Shown: positions 29,859-39,547, counted from the first letter of the stretch. The stretch is DNA of 64,000 nt from Yoonia sediminilitoris (GCF_003058085.1 NZ_QBUD01000003.1:248001-312000), one strand, 5' to 3'. The notes: a model not told the origin generated them from the sequence alone. Numbers and translations: made by a program.

Positions 29859-30518
29859 ATGCTAGAGTTTGCAAATGTCAGCAAATCGTTCTGGACCGGT
29901 ACGCAGCGCAAGGTGATCCTTGACCGCGTTTCCTTTCGGGTTGAGCTGGGCAATTCGCTGGGCATTCTGGCCCCCAATGGTACCGGCAAGACGACCCTGA
30001 TCAAGATGATGGCGGGATTGGAAAAACCTGACGAGGGGACGATCACCCGCACCAGCAAAATCTCTTTCCCGCTGGGGTTCATGGGGGGGGTGGTTTCCCG
30101 GCTGAGCGCCATGGAAAACAGTCGCTATATCGCCAGGCTTTACGGTCTTGACCCTGACTATGTCGAAGCGTTTTGCCGCTGGCTTTGCGGGCTTGAAGAA
30201 TATTTCGACCAGCCTGTTGGCGTCTATTCCAGCGGCATGGCGCAGCGGTTTTCGTTTGCCTTGATGCTGGCGCTGGATTTTGACATCTACCTGATTGACG
30301 AAGGCATGCCCGGTGCCACAGATGCCGAATTTAACCGCAAGGCAGGCCAGATTTTGCGTGACCGGCTGGAAAAGACGACGATCATCATCGTGTCGCACCA
30401 GCCCGCCACGCTTGAACGATTTGCCCGTTCGGCTGCTGTCTTGCGCAATGGCCAACTGAACATGTTTGATACCTTGGAAGAGGCGAAGGTGCTTTATGAC
30501 TACGAAACCCAAGGTTAA
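29859..30518 (+). CDS. Capsular polysaccharide export ATPase, KpsT-like
   Basis: A 219-residue ABC ATPase of the polysaccharide/polyol phosphate exporter group. It has Walker A APNGTGKTTLIKMM, signature YSSGMAQRFSFALMLALD and Walker B IYLIDEGMPGATD, the last typical of KpsT rather than of metabolite importers. The next gene starts inside its last codons. No KpsM permease gene is in the window, so the membrane partner must be encoded elsewhere. Confidence 0.9.
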   Translation: MLEFANVSKSFWTGTQRKVILDRVSFRVELGNSLGILAPNGTGKTTLIKMMAGLEKPDEGTITRTSKISFPLGFMGGVVSRLSAMENSRYIARLYGLDPDYVEAFCRWLCGLEEYFDQPVGVYSSGMAQRFSFALMLALDFDIYLIDEGMPGATDAEFNRKAGQILRDRLEKTTIIIVSHQPATLERFARSAAVLRNGQLNMFDTLEEAKVLYDYETQG

Positions 30519-32043
30519 AAAGTTCCGCATCCGGCGGCGCAGCACCCTGATCAAGCCGCAGGAACAGGAAGCCATTGCCGCTGGCAAAGTGGCGCCGCCT
30601 GCCGCCCCGGAACCTGTTACACCTGTTGAGCCGACCGACGATGCCATTGCCGCCATTGGACGTGAGGGGCTGACAGGGCGCCAGTTGCGCATGGCGCGCC
30701 GGGTGGCGCAAAAGAACGGCATCTCTGTCACATCGGATTATGACGCGGTGTTCCAGTTGCGTCAGGCCGGCATTGATCCGTTTCAACGCAATTCAGTGCT
30801 GGAACTCGTCAAAGGCGAGCCGACCGCCGCACCCAAAGCGCAGCCAAAGCCTGCGCCCAAACCCAGTGCGCCCGCTGCGCCAAACAATCGGCACATGAAT
30901 GAAGTTGCGTCCATCCAGCGTGACATCGCCCGCCGCCGCCGCCGCAAGCTTGCGCTGCTATTCACGCGGCTGTGCTTCTTTGTCTTTCTGCCCACCGCCA
31001 TTGTCGGGTGGTATTATTTCAACATCGCAACACCAATGTACGCGACAAAATCCGAAATTGTCATTCAGCAAGCGCAGGCCCAAGGCCCAAGCGCCGGTGG
31101 GCTGGCGGGGCTGTTTCAGGGCACCTCCATGGCAACGCAGCAAGACAGCATCGCTGTGCAGTCTTATCTGGCCTCACGCGAGGCGATGTTGCGGCTGGAC
31201 GCCGACCATGGATTTAAAGAACATTTCAGCGATCCTGCGATCGACGAAATCCAGCGCCTGCCCGAGGGGGCGACCAATGAAGAGGCCTATAAGCTTTACA
31301 TGAACCACGTCCAGATCAGCTATGATCCAACCGAAGGGATCATCCGGATGGAGGTGATCTCTGCCGATCCTGCGAAAAGCACTGAATTCTCCGAAGCACT
31401 GATCAGCTATGCAGAAGAACAGGTGGATCAATTGACAAGCCGTCTGCGCGATGACCAGATGGCCGGGGCGCGCGAAAGTTACGAGGTCGCGGAACGCCAG
31501 CGTGCCGATGCTTTGGCACAGCTTTTGCGCATTCAGGAAGATTTTCAGCAGATCGACGTCGCCGGTGAAACCTCTGCCCGAATGTCGCAGATTGCGTCGC
31601 TGGAAAGCGAACGCCAGCGGTTGGACCTGATCCTGCAGTCACGGCTGAACGTAGCCCGGCCCAGCGCGCTGCAAGTCGAAAGCCTGCGCGCACAGATCGC
31701 CAATATCGACAGCGCCATCGAAGAATTGCGCGCCGGTCTGACGGTTGGCACCAACGCGAACATCTCGCTTGCGGCCCGCAACACCGAATTGCGCACGGCC
31801 GAAGAAAACTACAGCTTCCGCGTGGCCCTTGTGCAGCAGGCCCTGACCCAGATGGAAACCGCACGTATTGAGGCGAACCGCCAAGTGCGATACCTGTCCC
31901 AAAGTGTGCGACCGATTGCACCGGATGAGGCGACCTATCCACGCAAATTCGAAAACACGCTGCTGGCCTTTTTCATTTTCTCGGGGATTTATCTGATGTT
32001 CTCACTCACTGCGTCCGTGCTGCGCGAACAGGTCAGTTCGTGA
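30496..32043 (+). CDS. Capsule polysaccharide export inner-membrane protein, KpsE/Wzz-like
   Basis: A 515-residue polysaccharide co-polymerase-type protein. A long Pro/Ala-rich basic cytoplasmic N-terminus (1-150) precedes membrane helix 1 (about 155-178, FTRLCFFVFLPTAIVGWYYF). A large periplasmic part rich in coiled coil (about 300-465) and a C-terminal membrane helix (about 490-510) follow. The extended N-terminus is longer than in E. coli KpsE. ATG 30496 overlaps the ATPase gene by 23 bases. It forms a cassette with the KpsT-like gene and kdsA. Confidence 0.85.
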   Translation: MTTKPKVKKFRIRRRSTLIKPQEQEAIAAGKVAPPAAPEPVTPVEPTDDAIAAIGREGLTGRQLRMARRVAQKNGISVTSDYDAVFQLRQAGIDPFQRNSVLELVKGEPTAAPKAQPKPAPKPSAPAAPNNRHMNEVASIQRDIARRRRRKLALLFTRLCFFVFLPTAIVGWYYFNIATPMYATKSEIVIQQAQAQGPSAGGLAGLFQGTSMATQQDSIAVQSYLASREAMLRLDADHGFKEHFSDPAIDEIQRLPEGATNEEAYKLYMNHVQISYDPTEGIIRMEVISADPAKSTEFSEALISYAEEQVDQLTSRLRDDQMAGARESYEVAERQRADALAQLLRIQEDFQQIDVAGETSARMSQIASLESERQRLDLILQSRLNVARPSALQVESLRAQIANIDSAIEELRAGLTVGTNANISLAARNTELRTAEENYSFRVALVQQALTQMETARIEANRQVRYLSQSVRPIAPDEATYPRKFENTLLAFFIFSGIYLMFSLTASVLREQVSS

Positions 32044-32876
32044 TGCATGATGTGACGATCGGCGGGCTCACAGTCAGCAACACGCGCCCTTTGCTGTTGA
32101 TCGCGGGGCCCTGCGCGCTGCAATCCACCGACCACGCACTGATGATCGCGTCCCACATGGCCGAGGTTTGTGCAAAACACGGCGCGCAATATGTGTTCAA
32201 AGGCAGCTTTGACAAGGCGAACCGTACCTCTGTCACGGGCAAGCGCGGCACCGGGATTGATGCGGGGCTACAGATCATGCAGGCGGTCAAAGATCAGATC
32301 GGCTGCCCGACCCTGACCGATGTACACACCGCCGAACAATGTCAGACGGTGGCCGACGTCTGCGATGTGCTGCAAATCCCCGCGTATTTGTGTCGTCAGA
32401 CTGACCTGTTGCTGGCCGCAGGTGAAACCGGCGCGGTGATCAACGTCAAAAAGGGTCAGTTTCTGGCCCCCTGGGACATGCCAAATGTGGTTTCCAAGAT
32501 CGAAAGCACCGGTAACAGAAATATCATGCTGACCGAACGCGGCGCGTCTTTCGGTTATAATACGCTGGTTGCCGATATGCGGTCGCTCCCAACAATGGCG
32601 CGCACCGGCTACCCGGTGGTTATGGATGCGACCCATTCCGTGCAACAGCCGGGTGGTCAGGGGGGCTCCTCTGGCGGTCAGCGTGAATTTGCACCCGTCA
32701 TGGCGCGGGCCGCCGTATCGCTCGGGGTCGCAGCCGTTTTCATCGAAACGCACGAAGACCCTGACACTGCGCCATCAGACGGGCCGAACATGATACCGCT
32801 TGGCCAGATGGATGCGTTGGTCAAAAGCCTGATGGGGTTTGATCAGCTTGCGAAAGCCGACCCTTTGCACGTCTGA
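32043..32876 (+). CDS. kdsA: 3-deoxy-8-phosphooctulonate (KDO-8-P) synthase
   Basis: This enzyme condenses phosphoenolpyruvate and arabinose 5-phosphate to KDO-8-phosphate for lipopolysaccharide and KDO-containing capsules. Family motifs: LIAGPCALQS, FKGSFDKANRTS, GTGIDAGLQIM, VNVKKGQFLAPWDM near INVKKG, LTERGASFGYN and PVVMDATHSVQQPGG. The start is ATG 32043, or GTG one codon earlier, which would overlap the stop of the preceding gene. Its place behind capsule-export genes suggests KDO supply for capsule linkage. Confidence 0.96.
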   Translation: MHDVTIGGLTVSNTRPLLLIAGPCALQSTDHALMIASHMAEVCAKHGAQYVFKGSFDKANRTSVTGKRGTGIDAGLQIMQAVKDQIGCPTLTDVHTAEQCQTVADVCDVLQIPAYLCRQTDLLLAAGETGAVINVKKGQFLAPWDMPNVVSKIESTGNRNIMLTERGASFGYNTLVADMRSLPTMARTGYPVVMDATHSVQQPGGQGGSSGGQREFAPVMARAAVSLGVAAVFIETHEDPDTAPSDGPNMIPLGQMDALVKSLMGFDQLAKADPLHV

Positions 32877-32940
32877 CAAAAGGGGTGGCAGCGGAGCGCA
32901 TTTGGCCTAGGATCGGCGCAACAAACGTCGGGTTAACTGA

Positions 32941-34227
32941 ATGCGCTTCCTTCTTGCTTTGGCTGTCATCCTCGGCCTGTCCAATCCGGTCTGCGCCCAA
33001 GAGGCGACTGGCATAATCACCATCGAAAACTCTGCCCAGCAGGATGCGGATATAGCCAATCGCATCCGCGAAATCCTGAGTGAACTGGGCAACTATGACG
33101 ATGTATCGGTGATCGTGAACGAAGGTGTCGTGACCCTGCGGGGCACCACCACATCAACCATCGAGGCATTGGCACTGGAGCCTTTGGCCGCACGGGTTGA
33201 AGGCGTTGTGACCGTCAGGAACAACGTGACCGAAACGACAGATATCGGCGATCGGCTGAACCCCGCGCTGACGCGGTTCCAGTCCAGATGGGACCAGTTC
33301 GTCATTTTCCTGCCGCTGGCGCTCATTGCCGGGCTGGCCTTTGCCGTTATTGTCTTTTTCGGCATGAGCATTGCCCGCTGGCAACGCCCTTGGGAACGCT
33401 TGGCGCCAAACAGCTTTATGGCAGACATTTACCGGCAACTTTTCCGGCTGGTGTTTGTCGTTCTTGGCATAGTCGTGGCGCTGGATATCCTGAATGCAAC
33501 GGCGCTGCTCAGCACGATCCTGGGGGCTGCGGGGATCATTGGGCTTGCGATTGGTTTTGCCGTGCGCGACACGGTAGAGAATTTCATCGCATCTGTGATG
33601 CTGTCATTCAGGCAACCCTTCCGGCCCAATGATACGGTCGAGATCAACGGCGACCGGGGGAAAGTCATTCGCCTGACCAGCCGGGCGACGATTCTCTTGT
33701 CATTTGACGGCAACCATATCCGCATACCCAATGCGACAGTCTTCAAAAGCCGGATCATCAATTACAGTCAACATGCAGAGCGTCGCTTTCTCTTCACGAT
33801 CATGGTTGATCGCGAATCGGACTTGCAGGCTACCCGCCAGTTGGTCGAAGAGACGGTGCAGGGGTTGCCGTTCGTCCTTGCCGAACCCGCAGCGCAAACC
33901 TGGATCGAGGCATTGCACCCGGCAGGCGTCGAATTGGTTGTGACGGGGTGGGTCGATCAGAACGCAACCTCTATCGTGCGCGCAAAGGGTGAAGCACTGC
34001 GTCAGGTCAAGCTGGCGGTCCGCTCCGCAGGCGTCGTCATGCCTGACGCGACGCAGGCGATCACCCTGACGCGGCATGTTGATGTGGGCCCGCCAGATGC
34101 GCACGAAAGCACGCAGGTCGAAGCCGTAGAGGCCTCGGACGATGCGGCATTACAGCGTATCGTCGATGCAGAACGCGATGTCACAGCCAACGAAGACTTG
34201 TTAAGCGACAGCGCTGCAAATGAATGA
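32941..34227 (+). CDS. Mechanosensitive ion channel MscS family, with N-terminal BON domain
   Basis: A 428-residue protein. A signal peptide (1-20, ending VCA) is followed by a BON-like periplasmic domain (about 30-95, NYDDVSVIVNEGVVTLRG). Three membrane helices follow (about 118-140, 163-182 and 185-205); the last has the Gly/Ala-rich pore helix AAGIIGLAIGFAVRDTVEN. The beta domain (FRPNDTVEINGDRGKVIRLT) and C-terminal MscS domain complete it. An acidic tail ends the protein. It would release solutes at hypo-osmotic shock; the BON domain may contact the periplasm or membrane. Confidence 0.92.
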   Translation: MRFLLALAVILGLSNPVCAQEATGIITIENSAQQDADIANRIREILSELGNYDDVSVIVNEGVVTLRGTTTSTIEALALEPLAARVEGVVTVRNNVTETTDIGDRLNPALTRFQSRWDQFVIFLPLALIAGLAFAVIVFFGMSIARWQRPWERLAPNSFMADIYRQLFRLVFVVLGIVVALDILNATALLSTILGAAGIIGLAIGFAVRDTVENFIASVMLSFRQPFRPNDTVEINGDRGKVIRLTSRATILLSFDGNHIRIPNATVFKSRIINYSQHAERRFLFTIMVDRESDLQATRQLVEETVQGLPFVLAEPAAQTWIEALHPAGVELVVTGWVDQNATSIVRAKGEALRQVKLAVRSAGVVMPDATQAITLTRHVDVGPPDAHESTQVEAVEASDDAALQRIVDAERDVTANEDLLSDSAANE

Positions 34228-34289
34228 TGCTTTTTCGATAAACGGGGCTTGAACCGGACGCACCTTCACAGTATGCAGCCACTCGCTGA

Positions 34290-34364
34290 TGGGATGTAGC
34301 CAAGTGGTAAGGCAACTGTTTTTGGTACAGTGTACCGTAGGTTCGAATCCTACCATCCCAGCCA
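34290..34364 (+). tRNA. tRNA-Gln (anticodon TTG)
   Basis: A 75-base cloverleaf: acceptor TGGGATG with CATCCCA, D stem GCC/GGC, anticodon stem ACTGT/ACAGT around loop TTTTGGT (anticodon TTG), T arm with GGTTCGAATCC, and an encoded GCCA end. A recombinase remnant begins 165 bases downstream, so this gene may have been an integration site. Confidence 0.97.
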
Positions 34365-34528
34365 GCACTCATAACATTTTTCTAACAGTACGAGTTTTCG
34401 CATTTTTGCCCGTTTATTCCTTGGCCTTTCAGGTTGTCCGGCATCCCCAGACTCGGAACTTGCCGCAAATCAGTAGGATTCTGCCAAAAGTCTGGAAACG
34501 GCATTTGCACGGTCGACGGTTGGGTGTG

Positions 34529-35548
34529 TTAGATGCTGCTGGGATCGTGCGGCGCTGGTCCAATCAGGCCCCGTACTTTCTTACAGCGTGCGGAACGTTT
34601 CTCTCTGCTCATCCCAAAGCGCGGGATAGTGTGTCGCAGCAACCATTCGGTCGTCAGGCCAGTTGGTTGAGAACCGGCAAACACATCACGCAGAAGGTCC
34701 GGTGCCAGGAAGGCCAGATCGACCAACTTATAAATCCGGTGTTCTGATACGCCTTCAGATGCAGCAATCTCAGCATAGGTTTTCCCTGCACGGATCAGGT
34801 CAAAGTAGTGATGTGCTTTTGCGATGTTTTTGAACCGGGTTTCATCGCGCGGGTTGGCTGTGTCGGCCAGGATAAGTTTCGTTTCGACACCCCGCTTGCG
34901 GTGTTGGAACGCGGCGTCAATCTCGAGTCACTCGTCTGACACACGTTCAGGGGCAACATCCAAAAGTTCGGCCAGACTGTTCGCGCACATCGAAATTTTG
35001 ATCTGTCCTGGTTGGATCTGAATGCGATGACAAAGCAGCAGGAGGTGGCTGCTTTTTTCGGTTTGCTCAACGGATCCGCTACCAGTGATTTCTACCAGCA
35101 TTTCTACAACCGCCGCAGTCTCTTTTGTCGTCGAGTTGCTCACGATATTTGCCGTCACGGCTGGGGCGCTCAGATGCTTGCGGAGCAGTGTGGCAACCAG
35201 TATTTCAAGCTCAGACCCGGGCAGTCGCCAGCCAGGTGGGTCTTTGGGGCCTTTACTTCGGATTAGCCGGTTTGAGACATAGTATCTGAGACGGTGTCCT
35301 TTGGAGGACTTTGCATGGCTCGGGGTCAGCCGATCACCGGTTTCGTCAAACAGCTTGCCGATCAAAAGCGAGACTTGCTTTCGACCACCCCTAGCCTTGC
35401 CTCTCTCTTTGGCCAAACGCTCACAGACAGAACGTCCTGTTAGCTGGTCTTGCAGCGCATCCCAAATCTCTGGCTCAATGAGCTCGGGATGCTGGCCGGG
35501 ATACACGTTTGTCTTATGGCGAATGCGGCCCGCATAATTTACGCCCAA
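34529..35548 (-). pseudogene. Large serine recombinase remnant
   Basis: The minus-strand frame reads as the middle and C-terminal part of a large serine recombinase: RIRHKTNVYPGQHPELIEPE (recombinase domain), YYVSNRLIRSKG (zinc-ribbon region), IDAAFQHRKRGVETKLI, GKTYAEIAASEGVSEHRIYK, FLAPDLLRDVFAG. A single in-frame TGA at 34928-34930 interrupts it, and the N-terminal catalytic resolvase domain with the active Ser is missing beyond 35548. It is therefore inactive. Its place beside tRNA-Gln points to an old integrated element. Confidence 0.85.
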
Positions 35549-35829
35549 TCTCGCGCTGATCCTTGTTCATGAACATCTCCTTCTTCCCAAATCTGGGACG
35601 TTAAAAGAAATGTCTCGCGAATAACGGCATATCTACATGATGCCAGGACCATTCGGTCCAAAGACGTTGGCGATCGAGATAGATTTTTAGCTTAAGCCAC
35701 GCCGAGATTTTCCAGATTGCCCTCTTGTTTACCTATCGATAGATAGTTTGCAGAGTGAGGACGGTTTAGCACTCGACCTCAATGCGGGTGCGCTCCATCA
35801 CTCCAAGTTCGAAAAAGGTAGAAAAAGCT

Positions 35830-36498
35830 ATGGAATTGAATGCAGACTTTGGCGCACGCGTGGTGGTGCACTCGGAGAAACTGGACTGGATCGCCTCCCC
35901 CATGGCTGGCGTGGAGCGGCGCATGCTCGACCGGATCGGGGACGAAGTGGCGCGCGCAACGACGATCGTGCGCTACGCGCCCGGCAGCCATTTTTCAGAG
36001 CACACTCACACGGGCGGGGAAGAATTCATCGTTTTGGACGGTGTGTTTCAGGACGAGCATAACGATTTTCCCGTTGGGTCCTACGTGCGCAACCCGCCCA
36101 CGACCAAGCATGCGCCTTGGTCAGTTGAGGGATGCACGATCTTTGTCAAGCTTTGGCAGTTCGACAAGGACGACCGCACCCAATTTCACAAGACCATGGC
36201 CGATGAAACCGCGCCGCCGATCAACGGGGTTGCAACAGCGGAACTGCATCGGGACGCCTGGGAAAAGGTGACGTATCACGAGATCTCGCCCGGCGCGACG
36301 CTGGAGATCGCGGAGCCAGGAGGCACTGAAGCTCTCGTCTTGGCGGGCAGCGTGACAGAGGGGGGTGACACCCTCAACACCGGCGGCTGGCTGCGTCTGC
36401 CACATGGTCACCCGCTGTCGGCGAAAGCCGGGGATGATGGCGCAAAACTCTGGATCAAAACCGGCCATTTGGCCCATGCAAAGGCACCGGCTGTTTGA
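35830..36498 (+). CDS. ChrR-like cupin protein
   Basis: A 222-residue two-half cupin. The first cupin has [19 protein letters not shown] and [12 protein letters not shown], matching the C-terminal cupin of ChrR, the zinc anti-sigma factor of the singlet-oxygen response. The N-terminal anti-sigma domain is absent, so it is not itself an anti-sigma factor of the known type. The second half (about 130-220) is a degenerate cupin. ATG 35830 was chosen because an upstream ATG adds a non-conserved tail. It overlaps the following SDR remnant by one base (TGATG). Confidence 0.75.
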   Translation: MELNADFGARVVVHSEKLDWIASPMAGVERRMLDRIGDEVARATTIVRYAPGSHFSEHTHTGGEEFIVLDGVFQDEHNDFPVGSYVRNPPTTKHAPWSVEGCTIFVKLWQFDKDDRTQFHKTMADETAPPINGVATAELHRDAWEKVTYHEISPGATLEIAEPGGTEALVLAGSVTEGGDTLNTGGWLRLPHGHPLSAKAGDDGAKLWIKTGHLAHAKAPAV

Positions 36499-36836
36499 TG
36501 ACTGACCAAGCACCCCCAGCACTTGTAGCAGGCGCCGGGCCGGGACTGGGTCAGGCCCTTCTGGCGGGGTTTGCTGCGGGGGGATTTGCCCCCGTGGGCC
36601 TCGGCCGCAGCACGCCTGACACGCCGCTTGGCGCGTTCCATGTTCTGGACCTCTCGGATGAAGAAGCCATGCGCGCCACGATTACGCAGATCATTGCCGA
36701 GTAAGGCGCAACAAAGGTGGTCATTCACAATGCCGCCGAACTGGTGAAGCCTATTGGCACATCGCGCATCAACCTCAATCCGCTTGGACACATGAGCTTG
36801 ATCTGTGTCCAGCCACAGAAGGGTTCTGATTCTTGA
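36498..36836 (+). pseudogene. Short-chain dehydrogenase remnant
   Basis: The frame opens with a Rossmann motif (VAGAGPGLGQALLAGFAAGG) and continues to a TAA at 36702-36704. Beyond the TAA the same frame goes on with KVVIHNAAELVKPIG, the NNAG-like strand of SDR proteins, then turns into unrelated residues before TGA at 36834. The active-site YxxxK part is gone. The gene is thus both interrupted and truncated. Its end touches the start of the amine oxidase gene. Confidence 0.7.
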
Positions 36837-37975
36837 AGACGCTCATCATCGGAGGCGGCTTGTCGGGTCTCGCCCTGGCGGAGCGCTTGGAAGCGCAGGG
36901 GCAGGACTATCACGTGCTGGAGGCCCGCGACCGGTTTGGCGGGCGCATCATGACGGAGCAGCTCGACGGCAGCTATTTTGACTTGGGACCAGCTTGGTTC
37001 TGGCCCGGCCAGCCGCGAATAGAAAAGCTAACCGCGCGTCTTGGTCTCAAGAGGTTTAGCCAATTTGCCACGGGCGAACTGACGTACGAGGATGCGAGGG
37101 GCCCCGTGCAGCGAGGTCTTGGCTTTGCCTCCATGGAGGGCTCTTGGCGCTTAGAGGGCGGGCTTTCCCGGCTGACAGACGCGCTACAGGACCGTTTGCC
37201 GCAAGCCCGCAAGCAGGTAAATGCGCAGGTTACGGGGCTGGAGCAGACCGGCAATGGCATCCGCGCAACGCTGAGCGATGGCAGCGCCGTTAAGGCGGAT
37301 CGCGTGGTCCTCGCCATGCCACCGCGTCTTGCTGCGGGCCTTGTGTTCTCCCCGGCCCTGCCCACCGCTGCCCTGCAGGCGATGACCAGCGTGGCCACCT
37401 GGATGGCCGGGCAAGCCAAAGCGGTAGCGGTCTATGAGAGAGCCTTTTGGCGCGAAGCGGGGCTGTCGGGGGACGCTATCAGCCGTCGCGGACCAATGAT
37501 CGAAATACACGATGCCTCCCCTGCAGAGGGCGGGCCGTACGCGCTTTTTGGATTTATCGGCGTGCCTCCCAAGGCCCGTGCAGATGAGCAGGCCTTGCGC
37601 GAGGCCATTGAAGCGCAACTGATGCGTCTTTTTGGAAAAGATGCCGCCGCGCCGCGCGCGCTCTTCATCAAAGATTGGGCCTTCGATCCGCTGACCGCCA
37701 CGCTTGCTGACGCAGAACCGCAGTACTCACACCCGGCTTACGGCCTGCCCTTGGCGCTGGAAAACCTTTGGGAGGGGCGGCTGATCCTCGCGGGAACGGA
37801 AGTGGCAAAGGGCTTTGGTGGCTATATCGAAGGCGCTTTGGAGGCGGCAGAGACAGCACTGGAGCGGCTTGAGGCTAAAGAGCATGCCTATCGGAAAGCC
37901 AGAGATCGGCGGACCTACGGGCGGAACCTAAAGGAAAAGTGCAAAGGCCAAAGCGATGACCCACCGACACGATAA
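36833..37975 (+). CDS. FAD-dependent amine oxidase family protein
   Basis: A 380-residue flavoprotein of the flavin amine oxidase/protoporphyrinogen oxidase superfamily. The N-terminus is the dinucleotide motif LIIGGGLSGLALAERLEAQG with VLEARDRFGGRI, and the C-terminus has the second FAD segment GRLILAGTEVAKGFGGYIEGA. The start is TTG at 36833 with AGAAGGG upstream; no ATG lies nearby before the Rossmann motif. It overlaps the following TetR gene by 20 bases. The substrate is unknown. Confidence 0.85.
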   Translation: MKTLIIGGGLSGLALAERLEAQGQDYHVLEARDRFGGRIMTEQLDGSYFDLGPAWFWPGQPRIEKLTARLGLKRFSQFATGELTYEDARGPVQRGLGFASMEGSWRLEGGLSRLTDALQDRLPQARKQVNAQVTGLEQTGNGIRATLSDGSAVKADRVVLAMPPRLAAGLVFSPALPTAALQAMTSVATWMAGQAKAVAVYERAFWREAGLSGDAISRRGPMIEIHDASPAEGGPYALFGFIGVPPKARADEQALREAIEAQLMRLFGKDAAAPRALFIKDWAFDPLTATLADAEPQYSHPAYGLPLALENLWEGRLILAGTEVAKGFGGYIEGALEAAETALERLEAKEHAYRKARDRRTYGRNLKEKCKGQSDDPPTR

Positions 37976-38459
37976 GATACTGGACGTGGCCGAGAGGCTC
38001 ATCCGGGCCCGTGGCTACAGCGGGTTTTCCTTTCGGGATATAGCCGACGAGGTGGGCATAAAATCCGCGAGCGTCCACTATCACTTTCCCACAAAGCCGG
38101 ACCTCGCTGCTGCTGTCGCCAAGAGGTACCGCGAGCGATGCGCACAAGTACTTGAGGCGGCCGAACAACAGGGCACCGGACGCGTCAATGCTTGGCGCGC
38201 GCTATTTCATGAGGCACTCAAGCAGGACGGGCTGATGTGCTTGTGCGGGATATTGGCCGTAGACGGTGCGAGCCTTCCTGCAGAAGTCGCGCGGGAGGCC
38301 CGTGCCTTTCTGCAGTTTGGCATCGCGTCGCTGGACGAAGCGCGCCCGGGCGAGGGCCTGCGCATCCTGTCTCAGTTGGAAGGTGCGATGCTGATCGCTC
38401 GATCCGCCGGGGATCCTGGCGTTTTTGCGCAAGCTACTGATGACCTTGGCGCGATTTAG
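37956..38459 (+). CDS. TetR family transcriptional regulator
   Basis: A 167-residue regulator, slightly shorter than usual. The N-terminal HTH (about 8-52: ILDVAERLIRARGYSGFSFR, then IKSASVHYHFPTKPDLAAAV) is intact, and the ligand domain follows. It overlaps the amine oxidase gene and may control it and the cupin. The C-terminus ends abruptly compared with family members of about 190 residues, possibly from decay in this region. Confidence 0.88.
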   Translation: MTHRHDKILDVAERLIRARGYSGFSFRDIADEVGIKSASVHYHFPTKPDLAAAVAKRYRERCAQVLEAAEQQGTGRVNAWRALFHEALKQDGLMCLCGILAVDGASLPAEVAREARAFLQFGIASLDEARPGEGLRILSQLEGAMLIARSAGDPGVFAQATDDLGAI

Positions 38460-38476
38460 TTGAGGGCCCCGGCGGA

Positions 38477-38689
38477 TTACGCGGATAGAGCCTCGATCAA
38501 CAGATCAGAGAACAACCGCGTGCTGTGCTGCTGTTGGCCGGTGATGATCTGACCGTCGCGAATGGCGAAGGGTGCAAGAGGAGCGACAGACTCGAAGGTC
38601 GTGTTGGGGTTCTTCGAACGCACATTGTCCATCCGCGAATGGCTACCGGACGCAGACATGCAGCGCCGCGCCAATATAGTCTTGAACAA
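38477..38689 (-). pseudogene. DJ-1/PfpI family C-terminal fragment
   Basis: The last 45 residues read VAPLAPFAIRDGQIITGQQQ and then a Leu-rich helix to the stop, which matches the C-terminus of DJ-1/PfpI type 1 glutamine amidotransferase-like proteins (WAPxVVRDGxLITGQNP). Upstream residues do not match, and the nucleophile-elbow Cys domain is absent, so only a fragment remains. It faces the TetR gene and supports decay of this segment. Bases 38690-38843 hold nothing recognisable. Confidence 0.5.
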
Positions 38690-38843
38690 GGCAGAGGCAC
38701 ATCACGCATTGAAATGAGCCCTTCGCATTGACAGACAGGGTGAAATCCGAGACCGCACTACGCAAGGACAACACGTCCGCATCCAAAGTCTCAATCTGCT
38801 GACCCACTGCTATGGTGCGACGGGAAAAGTATTTGCAGGCAGT

Positions 38844-39311
38844 TTACTGGTAAAACTCGCCCTGCCCTGAAACGACCCCGGAGCCCAAGTCTCCCGGGTC
38901 GGTCAGACACAGCTCTGAAAACTCTCGGCAAAGGCTCTCGGCGCCTTTGTCCGTCAAAGAATAAGGATTAAAGCTCGCGTCGACCTGATATTTTTTCAAG
39001 AGCCTACCGGCATTTCCTGTAATACTGACATAATTCATGCTCCAACTGCCGAAAAGCCGGTACGTTGTTGGAGCCGCCGAAATCAGCTCCACGTTTTTAT
39101 GTCGCGTATCCCCGGCAATCCGGGAGAAAGTCCGGCTAATCTCTGCACGTTTCCCCTCGAGCAGTTGTAAGAAAAAACCCGCGTTGAACAACAGCATACC
39201 GGTTACCGAAACACCAGAATTGTTGCGATCACTTGTCTCAAGGATCTGGTCGATATCATGTTTATCCAGACCAGTGGATTCAGAGCAATAGACAATACGG
39301 TACAGCGACAT
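38844..39311 (-). CDS. Short BLUF-domain blue-light sensor (PixD-like), BLUF-1
   Basis: A 155-residue protein made of one FAD-binding BLUF domain (1-95) plus a short C-terminal extension. The photochemical residues fall where Synechocystis PixD has them (Y8, N32, Q50, W91, M93): here Tyr8 (YRIVYCSES), Asn31 (DRNNSGVSVTGML), Gln49 (FFLQLLEGKR), Trp90 and Met92 (FGSWSMNYV). ATG 39311 is best supported, with AGGA five bases upstream. The gene is divergent from the chemosensory operon, 236 bases away. In PixD this fold controls phototaxis by protein contact. Confidence 0.92.
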   Translation of the reverse strand: MSLYRIVYCSESTGLDKHDIDQILETSDRNNSGVSVTGMLLFNAGFFLQLLEGKRAEISRTFSRIAGDTRHKNVELISAAPTTYRLFGSWSMNYVSITGNAGRLLKKYQVDASFNPYSLTDKGAESLCREFSELCLTDPGDLGSGVVSGQGEFYQ

Positions 39312-39547
39312 GAGCATCCTCACGATTTTTACATCATAACAACGGCATAGAGATCTTGATGAGATCAGCGCGCATTAGTCGTTCTGAGCTGGCAGCCGCT
39401 TGGCGACAAGGCATGACGGAAAATAACTAATGTAACGTAAATAGCTCTGCAAAATTCGATCTATCAAGGCTCTGCGAAATTAACCCGTGCTTTACAGGTT
39501 CCGACGTACAGAGGTGCGCAATTGATTTTGCCAAGGGGCATTCGCGC

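Noticed and set aside
34365..38840. Search for a second copy of the tRNA-Gln 3' end as attR
   Set aside because: No copy of the T-arm/acceptor sequence was found in the window, so element boundaries are not called.
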